A DNA stretch of 64,000 nt. Source: Tanypteryx hageni. Taxonomy: Eukaryota; Arthropoda; Insecta; Odonata; Petaluridae. Made by a program: the position numbers and the translations under genes. Of this stretch, positions 45,601 to 53,842 are shown piece by piece. Under the pieces are notes generated by a model, which searched no databases, was not told the origin of the DNA, and was given only the letters and a program-made list of their open reading frames with translations. The first letter of the stretch is position 1. Every line of letters begins with the position of its first letter. The stretch lies in the NCBI GenBank assembly GCA_028673005.1, contig CM054115.1:189761548-189825547 (forward strand). The letters run 5' to 3'.

Positions 45601-48600
45601 TGTCTCCCCAACAGCTTGTGTTCCTGGCCTTGCTCCCTCGCTCAGCGCAACGACTTCTCGGAATCTGCCTCCTGTAAGAACCCTCAGAGCTTGGAAAAAG
45701 ACTGACTGGAAGACAATAAACCATGTGCTCAACCTACTCCCATGGAATGTTTTACGACTCGGTTCCGTTGATGAAGCGGTCGAATTCTTTTATGACCTAA
45801 TAGTGAGTGTTGTCAACGACTTCGTTCCCTTCAAAAAATCGTCTCCGAAACGACCCCGGTGGATGTCCACCGAAGCTTTTCTCGCCCTAAAAAATAAGAA
45901 GGCTTGTTGGAAGCTAATGAAATCGTTACCCAATCCTCACACTAAACGAACTTTCGCCTATCACCGACGGCACGTTAATTTTTTACTGAGGCGTGACTAC
46001 AAAGACTACATTGATAGTGCGTGCTCAGAAATCAATTTCAACAATAAATCATTCTGGAATATAATAAATTGTCGTAGAAAAGGTGGACGAATTCCTAGTT
46101 CAGTGTACTATCATGATTCCGTCTTTTCTGGTAGTGCTAGGCCTGAAACTTTTAACGAGTTTTTCAGATCAAATTTTTCACCTCCCTCCCCTACCCCTCC
46201 CCCTCCTCTGTACCCTAAATGTTCCCATTGTCTATCTTCCATTGTCACCACCCCTGGCGAAGTGCACCAGCTCCTCTCTGCCCTCCCTTCCAAGAAAGCC
46301 AACGGACCCGATGGTATCGCAGCGGAATTTCTTAGGCAAACCGCTTCTCAGCTCTCGATACCTCTTTCTATGCTTCTCAACCGCTGCTTCACCACAGGAG
46401 TCTTTCCCCAACAGTGGAAAATAGCCAACGTCATCTCTATTCACAAAAATGGCAGTAGATCTCAGGTGGAAAACTATAGACCCATATCTCTTCTTTCCAA
46501 CCTATCAATCGTTTGTGAAAAAATTATTCATAATCGGCTCCTCGCTTTCACTCTTCCCATGCAACAACATGGTTTTCTTCCGGACTTCTCAACTCTAACC
46601 AACCTTTCCGTGCACATGAATAATATCATGCACACATGAAAATTCTTCTCAACTGGACATGTGTTACATCGATTTCGCCAAAGCCTTGGACACCGTTGAC
46701 CATTCTCTCCTTCTTCACAAAATCTCCCATCGCTTTAATGTCCATCATCTCTTTCTCTCCCTCATTTCTTCTTTCCTGTCAAACAGAAGTCAGCGTGTTG
46801 TTATCGACGGCTACCTATCTTCTTTTGCTCCTGTCACTTCCGGTGTGCCTCAAGGTAGTGTCTTAGGTCCCCTTCTCTTCATCCTTTTCATAGACGACTT
46901 AGTGGATATAATTGCACAACCCTGCAGGATACTACTCTTTGCAGATGACTGCAAATTATTCAAACAGATCAATTCCCCAGCCGACTCAGATATTCTCCAA
47001 GCTGCCCTAGTCCGCCTCTCAGACTGGACTAAAACCTGGCATCTTAGAATCAATCCCTCCAAATGCACAGCTCTTACCTTCACCTTACGTAAGCAACCAA
47101 TTATAAACCAATACAAAATTCTTGACATAACAATCCCCTCAGTTACAACACAAAAAGATCTTGGTGTAATTTTTGACCAGAAGCTATTATTTGTTACCCA
47201 TATTAGGAAAGTCACTTCTCGTGCCATGTCTATGCTGGGCCTCATCTATCATTTCGCCGAAATTACGGATGTTTTCTCTCTACGCACATTCTTTGTTAGT
47301 TGTGTTCTCCCAATCTTAGAATATTGCTCACTCATTTGGTCCTCAGCTTCCCAATCAAATCTTAATCACCTTGAAAGGCCCCTAAATTTCTTCCATCACA
47401 TTATCTGCCAGCGAGTTCTTTCTCTTCGTAATGTGTCCTCTTCCCACATTCTCCACACTCTTGGTTTACTACCTTTGACCGATTGTAGACAGGCAATTGA
47501 CCTTAAGTTTTTCCGTAACATTGTAAATGGAAAATATAGAACTCCTGAACTTCTCTCCAGTTACCCCCTCCGTATTCCCTCTAGAAGTACCAGATTACAT
47601 GATTTATTTCACTGCCGCACTCCTCGGCTCTCAACCACAAAATGCTCCTTAATTTTTCGCCTCCCAAACTTATATAACCAAAATCTGATGCAAGATCCTC
47701 ATACTGATGTTTTCCATTGAACTCCTTATTGTTTTATTTGACTGTTTTTTATATATTTTTATATGTATTTATTATTTATTGGTTGTAATGTTCAATGTAA
47801 TAGGCCTGAGTGCTGTTTTTGAACTTATTAAATAAATAAATAAATAAAGTAATGACACTCCACAGGCATGACTAAATCATCTTCTTCATCTACAACTACA
47901 CTCACTTCATAACCTCTTTATCTTATTCTATGTTCAGGGCAAATCTTGCCTTTAATAATACATATTTTTCCTTCTCGCTTCAGTTTAACAAGTCCAACAG
48001 CATCACTAACAGTCTTTCCTCATTGACCTCAAAGGGAGAAAAAAGCCATAAAAGCAACAATGAAATTCGCTACATATACAAAAGAGACATGCAGTTATTA
48101 CAAACACTTCTAAAGTTTTTCTTTTCACAAGTGTAGGTAATAACTAAGGCAGATAGACACTTAAAACAAAAACTTCACCACATGTCCTATAGACAACACA
48201 CACGGAAACTAAGTTTATTCACATTAATTTTGTATATTTGTCAATATTTGACCTGATGATTCTGTAAAGGCAGATGATGGTGATTATTCACCAAAACCGG
48301 TCGTGTTTTACATATATTTTGTGGTAATTAGCAAAATTTTAATATAAATAAAAAATACTATCTAGCACTGTTCATGTTATTTTATTGTGGAATTCCACGA
48401 AGTCTCAGCCTCGTCCATTACTTTTTGTATACTTATCTAACTATATTTTACTTACTAGATACTAGAACACAATACATAAATAAATATTTTATAATATTAG
48501 TTAAAACTAGAGTTGTTTTATTCATTTAATATGGAAGAGCTGTTTTAAGACGTCAATCTATCTTTTACATAACTTCTGAGTTTCTGTCGAAACAATAGTA

Positions 48601-51053
48601 CTATTACAATAACTGAAACTAAAAGCGCTACATTGACCTTGTTTTATCAATTAAATGTAATGCAAACCTATCCGCCTTCACTCCATGCATTTCAACATCT
48701 GAATATTGCTCCCCATGACTTCCAATGTACCGCAAAAACATGTACGAATCAACGTTGGGTAAATTATCAGATCTGCCTACACAAAACCCTTCATATGCCA
48801 TTTTGCAAAACACAAAGTGAAATACATGCAGGAAGGTGCAGTACTTCTACCAAGATTTCTTCTAAGACGGAGTATAGAGGAAAAGAACAGAATTATGTCT
48901 TTCAAGCTTCTACTTCTATATCAGCACAATTGCTTCTAGCACGGTTAGCATCGGCTAACATGCTTGCGGCATGCACTGACGTCACTAAACACTCGGCAAA
49001 CTTAGACTACCAATCAGATGTGATCGGGTTCAACATTAACTCGTCCGTTTTAAATTGCTTTTTTAATAAATATCTGTTAAAAATTTAACAAAAAAACTTT
49101 ATATTTGCCTATAACAATAGCCATACAATATAACTTCAAAAAAGTTTTGGTAATTCCCGATATTTGACAGTCCCCCGTTGTCATTTCATAGGAGATGTTC
49201 AAAGTGACTCCCATTGGTAGCAATGCAGCCTTCAGCTCGTTTGATTATTTCTACCTGCACACACTGCAGCATTTCCCTATCTACCGTTGCAGCACTGGCT
49301 TGGATCCGTCTAACTACAATATTTACATCCTCAGGCTGGTTGACATTGTACACAGCCAATTTGAGGTGGCCCCTAAAAAGAAATCTAAGGGGTTCAGGTC
49401 AGGTGACCATGCGGGCCATAATCACGTCCGACCCACCGGTCTGGCCATGTGGCATTCAGAACATGTTGCACAGCCATCCCTTGATATGCTGGTGCCCTGT
49501 CGTGTTGAAACCACATTCTCTGGCATAGTGCAAGCAGCACATCATCTAACAAATTTGGAAGGACATCCCGAAGAAAAATGGCATATGTCCATGCGCATAC
49601 TCTCTCAGGAAGCAAATAGGGGTCAATGATTTGCCCTCCTAAAATTCCGGCCCACAGGTTGACGGACCAGCGCTCTTGGAATGCCCTCTCGCGAACAACG
49701 TGAGGGTTGACACGAGCCCAATAATGTTCCTTGTGCGCGTTGAACACTCTTCCCTTGAAAACGTGCTCTCGTCGCTCCAGAGTACAGATGCAATGAATTT
49801 GGGATCTTGATGATGATGTTCTAACAACCACTCACAGAACCTCACCCTGTGTCCATGATCTTCTGGTTTTAAGTTTTGCGCCATTGTGAAATAAAATGGG
49901 TAAAAATTTTCCTCTTTAAGAATCTCATGAACAGTTGAATGGGGCAGACCTGTTCGCCGAGATATTTGCCGGACAGATATTCGAGGATTCTCTTGAACGT
50001 CTTGGAGCACAAGCTCCTCATTCTCTGGTGGTCTTCTGTAAGGAATTCTCCCACCATCGACACGTGGAGGAGGAGCTAAACATCCTGTTTCTCGAAGTCG
50101 ACGGTCCAGTCGTGTAAATATGTTGCAGTCTGGATGCCACCGATTTGGATAGCATTCTGCATACACGCGTGCAGCCCTGTGTGCTACACATCGACACTCC
50201 CTGAAAATCATGTACATGTCTGCATACTCATTGAAGGTGTACTCCATGTTGTCTGAACGAGGGTCAAACTGCTGTGTCATATCCGTCAGTATCTTTCTGT
50301 GCTACCTTAACATACCAGTAGAGGTGCTCATGGTAAAAAGAAACTATGAGCAGGCCTAATGTTATTTCTAAAGAAAGAATACATTATTACAAAATTGAAA
50401 ATAACACAATAAATCTTTAAAAAAAATAAAACGAACTTGCAGTGAACAGTATTAACATGCACATTATAAAAAAGGTATGAATTACGGGTTCGATCCGTGA
50501 ACCTTTTGCACGCAAAATATAACTGCGTTACCACGCTGCTAGTGGAACACGAAGATTATGTGAATCGAAAAGCTCTATCTGTCGAGTATTACCGTGCGGT
50601 GTTGCCAGATCGTTTCATTTTTATGTGCGATTTCTGACGAAATGAACCGTCTGACGCTTGAACAAGAGATATGTTGTCGACTCATATTAATGCAAAGATT
50701 CACGTGGTAAGCTTATTATGCGGGAGTTTCTGGACACCCTGTATATACATACATATAATATATTTAAAGACTAAATTACAGCTAAGGAAGAACTATTTCC
50801 ATTGTGGCATGTTCTGTTGAATGTGGTTAACTAGTGAAAAGATTCATTTTATATGCATACTAATTTCCTTTTTCATTTGCATAGGATATCTTCACATGTT
50901 CTTTCTCACTTGGCATCGGGTTCATCTCATAATAAAGAAGAGGTTGAGAAATCTGAAGATATGTTGACTGCCCCATCACTTCCATCAGCTCTGGTCTTAG
51001 AATCCCCATTCAGCAATCTACGTGATGAAATTGGAGAACATCCTTTGGCACAA
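33529..51053 (+). CDS. Abhd12: ABHD12-like alpha/beta-hydrolase (monoacylglycerol/lysophosphatidylserine lipase family), 3' end outside window
   Basis: Membrane-anchored serine hydrolase resembling ABHD12, which in vertebrates hydrolyses lysophosphatidylserine and monoacylglycerols at the ER membrane. Exons: 33529-33602, 33995-34113, 34190-34295, 34371-34573, 41066-41198 and 50885-51053, all in phase, 268 residues so far. Hydrophobic segments lie in exons 1 (AIILALLLQLTVIILW) and 2 (IVCLCLFIVFGLIPLIF). Landmarks follow in order: the ILYMHGNSG oxyanion-hole strand, RIELYHVLQNLNYHIVSFDYR, the nucleophile elbow GHSLGTG (Ser at about residue 208) and ALVLESPFSNLRDE. The family's catalytic Asp and His should come in later exons; I did not find them before 64000, so intron 6 probably exceeds 12.9 kb. 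In exon 5, SYADS stands where vertebrate proteins have a glycine-tryptophan-glycine-type turn. Introns 4-6 are packed with transposons. Confidence 0.88.
33995..34113 (+). CDS. Abhd12: ABHD12-like, exon 2 (second hydrophobic segment)
   Basis: Acceptor TTTTACAG, donor GTAAGT. Using the next AG nine bases downstream would create a stop, which supports this border. Confidence 0.75.
34190..34295 (+). CDS. Abhd12: ABHD12-like, exon 3
   Basis: Encodes RWPRNVDFNHPEKLGL to VTSPSGVKLGAW, matching the ABHD12 region before the hydrolase fold. Acceptor CTTTACAG, donor GTGAGT. Confidence 0.85.
34371..34573 (+). CDS. Abhd12: ABHD12-like, exon 4 (oxyanion-hole region)
   Basis: Encodes WHVLP, EEALSHGEPVILYMHGNSG and ELYHVLQNLNYHIVSFDYR. 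Acceptor TTTTATAG, donor GTAAGT. Confidence 0.92.
35493..36100. repeat. Large inverted repeat, arms about 280 bp
   Basis: The left arm (35493-35790) and right arm (35820-36100) are inverted copies sharing ATTAACCGGG, GAGAAAGC, GACATTGTACTAC, GGGAATATGACATTTAGCTT and GGGGATTCCCTGTCCTC. The motif GAGAAAGCGA-AGACATTGTACTACT also occurs two or three times per arm. Open frames through it are by-products of the repeat. Family unknown; a foldback or inverted terminal pair is possible. Confidence 0.7.
37110..37331. mobile_element. hAT MITE, 222 bp
   Basis: Termini CAGGGGTCAGCAATC and, inverted, CAGGGATCGACAACC. Flanking octamers CCCTAGGC (37102-37109) and CCCTAGGT (37332-37339) differ at one base. 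Confidence 0.75.
37814..39135 (-). mobile_element. mariner element, 1322 bp, transposase broken
   Basis: Inverted termini CAAGGTTTGTTCAAAAGG and CGAGGTTTGTTCAAAAAG, with TA outside both (37812-37813, 39136-39137). The length is typical for mariner. The minus-strand frame at 38729-38962 gives the N-terminal helix-turn-helix (VKFCFKLGKTAVETHRML, TYDWYKRFQNGRTS); 37862-38056 gives the C-terminus (LKGRRFQTIEDI, CIAAQRNYFKGD). The middle is frameshifted. Confidence 0.9.
39676..40044 (-). pseudogene. Penelope-like GIY-YIG endonuclease fragment
   Basis: A 122-codon frame with TRFKEHLAHFRHN, SSIAAHIQENNHPI, and LDTYESDFINQF: the C-terminal part of the GIY-YIG domain of a Penelope-like element. The reverse transcriptase is absent. 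Similar 24-bp sequences ending GTTTATGAACARTAAATA lie on both sides (about 39620-39642 and 40080-40105) and might be remnants of a target duplication. Confidence 0.65.
41066..41198 (+). CDS. Abhd12: ABHD12-like, exon 5 (catalytic serine)
   Basis: Encodes VNDGVFIYKWLKERVK and the nucleophile elbow FVWGHSLGTG, serine codon at 41185-41187. Acceptor TTTTCAG, donor GTATGT. Confidence 0.93.
42305..42600 (+). repeat. tRNA-derived SINE, copy 2
   Basis: A-box-like GTGGTGGAGTGGCTAGAG and B-box-like GGATTCAAATC; the body shares CTTCGTA(T/A)AGAGTAGGCTA and GGCACTGGGTTT with 30045-30345. A short GT run sits near the 3' end. Confidence 0.7.
43349..43410 (+). other. tRNA-like sequence in the left mariner terminal repeat
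   Basis: TAGCACCGTGGTAATGCG resembles a tRNA D-arm/A box and GCAGTTCGAATCTC a T-arm/B box, with a TTTTGCATGCAAAA hairpin between. The right repeat has the equivalent on the minus strand (about 50485-50552), where the T-arm pairs better (ACGG/CCGT). It probably reflects capture of tRNA or SINE sequence, not a functional tRNA. Confidence 0.45.
43966..44210 (+). pseudogene. THAP zinc-finger domain remnant
   Basis: From ATG 43966: MENMELKKGYKYCLVPQC, then after a frame change (44040-44070) KRRILWLKAMRRYASD and FVCEDHLNL. The CxxxxC ... CxxH spacing and WLKAM are those of a THAP DNA-binding domain. Only the N-terminal domain remains. This family is abundant in insect transposons. Confidence 0.65.
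44558..46639 (+). CDS. CR1-like ORF2, 5' part: hydrophobic leader, 2A-like motif, endonuclease, start of RT
   Basis: 693 codons. Residues about 25-45 and 95-112 are hydrophobic (LFLFFLVVLVKVLLF, WLLLHLLLIL). DIELNPGP at residues 113-120 (44894-44917) fits the 2A consensus DxExNPGP, at which ribosomes skip a peptide bond between Gly and Pro. The endonuclease follows: YYQNVRSLKNK, CFTETWLN, RGGVMICV, GDFNL and SDHESL. Then the start of the RT: KANGPDGIAAEFLR, NYRPISLLSNLS and QQHGFLPDFST. The frame stops at 46637-46639 just before motif A. The true start codon could also be an internal ATG (44585 or 44597). Confidence 0.8.
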   Translation: MKDHVFLNEMRSKMAPRCEPRSNCSALFLFFLVVLVKVLLFYCAPSSQCGEYSSDISEIADYYYSISRPRVNYLHICGFSSSANGVARNASCQPSHRLLPPWLLLHLLLILSDIELNPGPNHIFGNFSTYYQNVRSLKNKLSECEFSLAEFASLDCLCFTETWLNSHVRDFELPFYTLFNVYRRDRVNRGGVMICVNNSIRSRRRPDLESNCEIVWVEVTQNSNKLYIGCFYIPPNDESSLEDCFISLLKVSRLGKFILLGDFNLSVVWESPDAGSPKTSLDSWFIDHFITDLSLCQFNPHVTRESSILDYVISNLPLPKVFTGRNAFQSDHESLDVIFAYNRLLGNSVSPTACVPGLAPSLSATTSRNLPPVRTLRAWKKTDWKTINHVLNLLPWNVLRLGSVDEAVEFFYDLIVSVVNDFVPFKKSSPKRPRWMSTEAFLALKNKKACWKLMKSLPNPHTKRTFAYHRRHVNFLLRRDYKDYIDSACSEINFNNKSFWNIINCRRKGGRIPSSVYYHDSVFSGSARPETFNEFFRSNFSPPSPTPPPPLYPKCSHCLSSIVTTPGEVHQLLSALPSKKANGPDGIAAEFLRQTASQLSIPLSMLLNRCFTTGVFPQQWKIANVISIHKNGSRSQVENYRPISLLSNLSIVCEKIIHNRLLAFTLPMQQHGFLPDFSTLTNLSVHMNNIMHT
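44894..44917 (+). promoter_or_regulatory. 2A-like ribosome-skipping motif
   Basis: Encodes DIELNPGP directly after a leucine-rich stretch, the arrangement required for 2A activity. Known in some CR1-clade retrotransposons. It would separate a 119-residue leader from the endonuclease/RT protein. Confidence 0.6.
46640..47720 (+). CDS. CR1-like reverse transcriptase, 3' part (frameshifted continuation)
   Basis: Continues the RT in another frame: in-frame sequence HENSSQLD leads into MCYIDFAKALDTVDH (motif A), then GVPQGSVLGPLLF, FADDCKLF (catalytic DD) and the C-terminal domain (DLGVIFDQKL, LPILEYCSLIW). Stop TGA at 47718-47720. No homologous sequence seems missing at the junction, so a small indel in about 46620-46645 explains the break. 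Confidence 0.8.
48240..48360 (+). repeat. Penelope-like 3' end with degenerate hammerhead motif
   Basis: CAGATGA (48271-48277), one spacer base, a perfect 5-bp stem II GGTGA/TCACC, AAAA in place of GAAA, then palindromic ACCGGT (48296-48301) and GTC. Same layout as 26314-26348 with two core changes. An AT-rich tail follows. Confidence 0.45.
48634..48813 (-). pseudogene. Second coding remnant of the THAP-type element
   Basis: A 61-codon minus-strand frame with MAYEGFCVGRSDNLPNVD, YMFLRYIGSH and EMHGVKADRF. The DLP-VD...VK-R pattern resembles the N-terminal part of proteins that accompany THAP genes in insect DNA elements, often with YqaJ-type nuclease domains. That link is from memory and tentative. 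It faces the THAP remnant at the other end. Confidence 0.4.
49195..50280 (-). pseudogene. Transposase of the long-TIR mariner-like element
   Basis: N-terminal helix-turn-helix region (YTFNEYADMYMIFREC, RRLRETG), second HTH (ISVRQISRRTGLPHSTV), and DDE domain with VLWSDESTF (first Asp) and MWFQHDRAPAY (second Asp). A frame change lies near 49700-49740 and a stop follows WVGRDYGPHG, so the third catalytic position is not in frame. The N-terminal type is common in insect Tc1/mariner-superfamily elements. Confidence 0.8.
50885..51053 (+). CDS. Abhd12: ABHD12-like, exon 6
   Basis: Encodes ISSHVLSHLASG, an acidic insert (NKEEVEKSEDM) and SALVLESPFSNLRDE. Acceptor TTTGCATAG, donor GTATGA at 51054, phase 0. 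No later exon was identified. Confidence 0.9.
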
Positions 51054-51685
51054 GTATGATTATAAATCTTTGTTTTATTTTAATGAGATTATTTTATACA
51101 TTTGTGAGTGTATGTATTAATAAAGCTTACATTTAGGATTAAAAATAAATGGATTGGAAGGTATTATTTGTTTTTAAAGCCTACTTCTGTAAGCATAGGA
51201 ATTATGCCAAATCATGTCATTTATGCTCAGCTTTATATCAATATATCGGAGTGCACAATCTTGAAGTTTTTCCCCACAGAGTCATTACTGTGAAGATACA
51301 GTTGCACAATAAAAATTCCAGACATTAAAATTTATTTTATTTATAATGAATGAAAAAAGATAAATTCCCACAGCTTAATAGAAGGGTAATTAAAATGTGT
51401 TAGGTTTTGAACTAAACTATCCTCCTCTGGAAGTGATTTGAAGCTGAGGCACCAATTTTCTCTTGGAATTAATGCAATTAATTTCCTCATCTTCTACTAT
51501 GTAAATTACACATTATCTGCAAATGCATTATATGGTTTTTTGAAGTTTTTGTGTGTACCACACTTTTTTATGGTAGTCCTGTCTCAAATGAATCTATATG
51601 TAATGTGTATGCTCTAATATCCTTTGTGAATGAATTATTATTTTAAGGCTAGAGAGACAAGGGTTATTTGCAAGATTATAATTTA
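51054..51685 (+). other. Start of intron 6, nothing recognised
   Basis: AT-rich sequence following the donor at 51054. No conserved hydrolase sequence and no repeat recognised. Confidence 0.6.
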
Positions 51686-53275
51686 CTGTATTTAGCCAAA
51701 TCCAAGACAGCCTCGAATCTAAGACGACCTCCCTTTTTCTGGACTGTGAAAACAGAAAAAAGATTTTATGACCTAATTACATATGATTCCTGCAAAAATG
51801 AAAAATTCCACTAAACTAGCAAAAATTTTTATTGGGTCCCATAATTTTCTTGAATATCATAGGTCTTTATATTACATCAGTCATCATCACCCTCTATGCT
51901 CTCTTTATCATTGTCCTCACTCTCACTATCTTTATCATTCCAAACTTGTCTGTAGACTCCCACAAAACATCATCTTTACTTCCATCCACTGCATTGGATA
52001 AGTAGCACTTCTTAAACACATTCACAATTACTTCTGTATTTCTCTGTTGCCATGATGCCTTGATCCATTGGCAGGGAATTAAAATAATAGGTTGCTTTAG
52101 GTTTCCTTTTGGTGTTATAGGGTGATCGCCACTCAATAATCACTCAGAATATAAATTCTTTAAATTATCTTTAAATGGCTTGTTGACAGAAACATCAAGA
52201 ACTTGAAGCTGTGATGTCATTCCTCCAGGTATTATTACAAAGTCAGTATTCATTCCATTGATTGAATCTTTAACTTCAGCAGTTTTGTGTCCTTTGAATG
52301 CATCTAGTACAAGCATCCCTCTTTTTCTTAATACTGCTCCTGGTCTTCCATTCCAGACAACGTGTAACCAATCTCTCATTAGTTCTTTTGACATTCATCC
52401 ATTTTCATGACATCTAACTATTATTCCAGTTGGCATTTGTTCTTTGGGCATTGTATTTCTTTTTGGGTAACATGGTGGTAATTTTGATGCATTGCTAAAA
52501 CAGCGAACACTACTGTAACTTGTATTTTTTCGTTACCTGTTGTTTTTATTATCACAGATTTTGCACCTTTTTCATTGACAGTATAATGGCTTGTTGAAGA
52601 AAACTGGAGTTGCATCAGCATTATCTTGTCTCTACATAATCGACCATTTTAAAGTTGAGAGTGACATATTTAAAAGGAATGTAAGGCAAAATCACAATTA
52701 AAGAATTTATGGTGTAAAACCTTTGAATGGGGAAATATTGGTTAATTATGCTGTCATTTGTTTTGACATCTGCAAAATGATATTCGCCAATAGAGAAGAA
52801 AAGTTTAGTTCACTTTTGGGAATCATTCGCGTAATAATTGTTCAATGAATGTCATTTTCCAAAAATAAAATTCAATAGATCTCTACTTCGTTAAATAACA
52901 CGTCATTTGTACATATTTGGTATATATTTTAAACATATATTCAGTATAGGTTTAATTCATTCATTCATTGAAAAGGTTTGTTACAAATATTTGTTTGAGA
53001 AAAAAATCATTTAAAAAAATGTCTTTGAAAAAATAATACTGTATTAATTAAAATCTGGATCGTAAGTTTTCATTGAAAAATTTAATAGATATAATTACTT
53101 TCTCTTATGTTTCATATGTTCAATAAAATGTTGATTAAATGCGTAACCCTACTTTTTACCCGAATTTAAGACGATTAATTAATTAATTAAAATTAATTAA
53201 TAAATTAATTTAAGACCTGATTTTCGAAAGCTGAAATTCGAGAAAATTCCTCATTTTGGCTTTGGGTAAATATGG
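51686..53275 (-). mobile_element. Pogo/Tigger-type element, 1590 bp
   Basis: Termini CTGTATTTAGCCAAATCC and, inverted, CCATATTTACCCAAAGCC; TA lies outside both (51684-51685, 53276-53277). It contains a broken DDE transposase on the minus strand. Near the right end is an ATTAATTA run. The copy at 18197-18532 shares its left terminus and 52920-53150. Confidence 0.8.
51900..52640 (-). pseudogene. Tigger-type DDE transposase, C-terminal half
   Basis: Three consecutive minus-strand frames: 52421-52621 (HYTVNEKGAKSV, TTGNEKIQVTVV), 52140-52394 (ELMRDWLHVVW, RGMLVLDAFKGH, VIIPGGMTSQLQVLDVSVN) and 51894-52136 (SWQQRNTEVIVNVFKKCYLSN). The second catalytic Asp (LVLDAF) is kept; the first sits in a disrupted region. 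The N-terminal CENP-B-like domain is missing. Confidence 0.8.
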
Positions 53276-53842
53276 TAATTAAAATGAATCTAACCTTGAG
53301 CAACCAAAGGCATACTTTGTACTCACAATCTACTTGGGCTGGGTTATTCTGTTGCAGGTTATTTCTTGCATAAACGATGGAAAAGCATACTCCATAAATG
53401 GAATACACCGAGATTTCAAATGCATTCTTAATGGAAAATACGTATGAAACGGTAACGAAAGATAGGTGATTCCCGAGTTTAAGGGACTATCTTGTAGTAA
53501 ATATTGTTCTCTATCCAAATAAATTTTTCAATCTATACCTCACAGATCATATAAGAGAAGGGGAGAGAAATATATGGATTTTGAATTGTTGTTTGCTGAG
53601 AGAACTGTCTTAGCGATCGATGTATACAAAATATGCGATGTTTTGCTTGGGATTTTCTCGAATTTTTATCTCCAAAACCATAATCGTAATTACGTGGCGT
53701 CACCGACTTTCTTGTAGTAAATGTTATTCTCTATCCGAATAATTTTTTTAATCTATACCTTACAGACCTTATAAGAGCTAGGGAGATGAAAGTTTGATAT
53801 TTCATTGTTGCTTGAGGGATGCCATTTAACGAGATACAAGTA
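53276..53842 (-). repeat. Two partial copies of the 21930-22260 repeat
   Basis: 53478-53570 and 53700-53842 each match the inverse of 22120-22260 (CTTGTAGTAAATATTGTTC, CTCTATCC, GATCATATAAGAG), so the segment is present twice in direct orientation about 220 bp apart. The stretch 53276-53470 is unassigned. Confidence 0.6.

Larger units (their letters stand above)
44558..47850 (+). mobile_element. CR1-like non-LTR retrotransposon with 2A-like motif
   Basis: Endonuclease plus reverse transcriptase element ending in a tandem AAAT-type tail (about 47829-47849). It is almost full length but carries one frameshift near 46640. It is clearly GC-richer than its host sequence, suggesting a different origin or younger age. 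It is inserted inside the THAP-type element. The 5' boundary is uncertain; similarity to coding sequence begins near 44558-44590. Confidence 0.8.
43707..49177. mobile_element. THAP-type (possibly Kolobok-like) DNA element nested in the mariner
   Basis: The ends GGGGGACTGTCAAAATAT (left) and, inverted, GGGGGACTGTCAAATATC (right) form a short inverted repeat. TTAA precedes the left end; the right flank reads TTGT, so a decayed TTAA duplication is possible. Inside, a THAP-domain remnant (+) and a second remnant (-) face each other. Removing it would rejoin the two parts of the mariner. A CR1-like retrotransposon and a Penelope-like end lie within it. Confidence 0.55.
43149..50741 (-). mobile_element. 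Long-TIR mariner-like element, split by nested insertions
   Basis: Terminal inverted repeats of about 280 bp (43149-43428 and about 50462-50741) start CAGGGTGTCCGGAAACTCCC and CAGGGTGTCCAGAAACTCCC. TA flanks both (43147-43148, 50742-50743). A minus-strand transposase remnant lies at 49195-50280. Without the inner THAP-type element the outer one would be about 2.1 kb. Each terminal repeat contains a tRNA-like stretch. Confidence 0.85.
41199..50884 (+). other. Intron 5 of the ABHD12-like gene (9.7 kb)
   Basis: Holds a SINE (42305-42600) and the three-layer nested element (43149-50741). The stretch 41199-42304 has a short TC microsatellite near 41415-41432 and an AG-rich patch near 41890, otherwise nothing recognised; 42601-43148 likewise. 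Confidence 0.8.

Noticed and set aside
48253..48280. Hammerhead core using the CTGATGA at 48253
   Set aside because: No stem II and GAAA follow at the right spacing; the CAGATGA at 48271 fits the layout better although mutated.
48633..49088. 151-codon plus-strand frame
   Set aside because: Overlaps, antisense, the better supported minus-strand frame at 48634-48813 of the THAP-type element.
49195..49629. 144-codon plus-strand frame
   Set aside because: Antisense to the mariner-like transposase on the minus strand.
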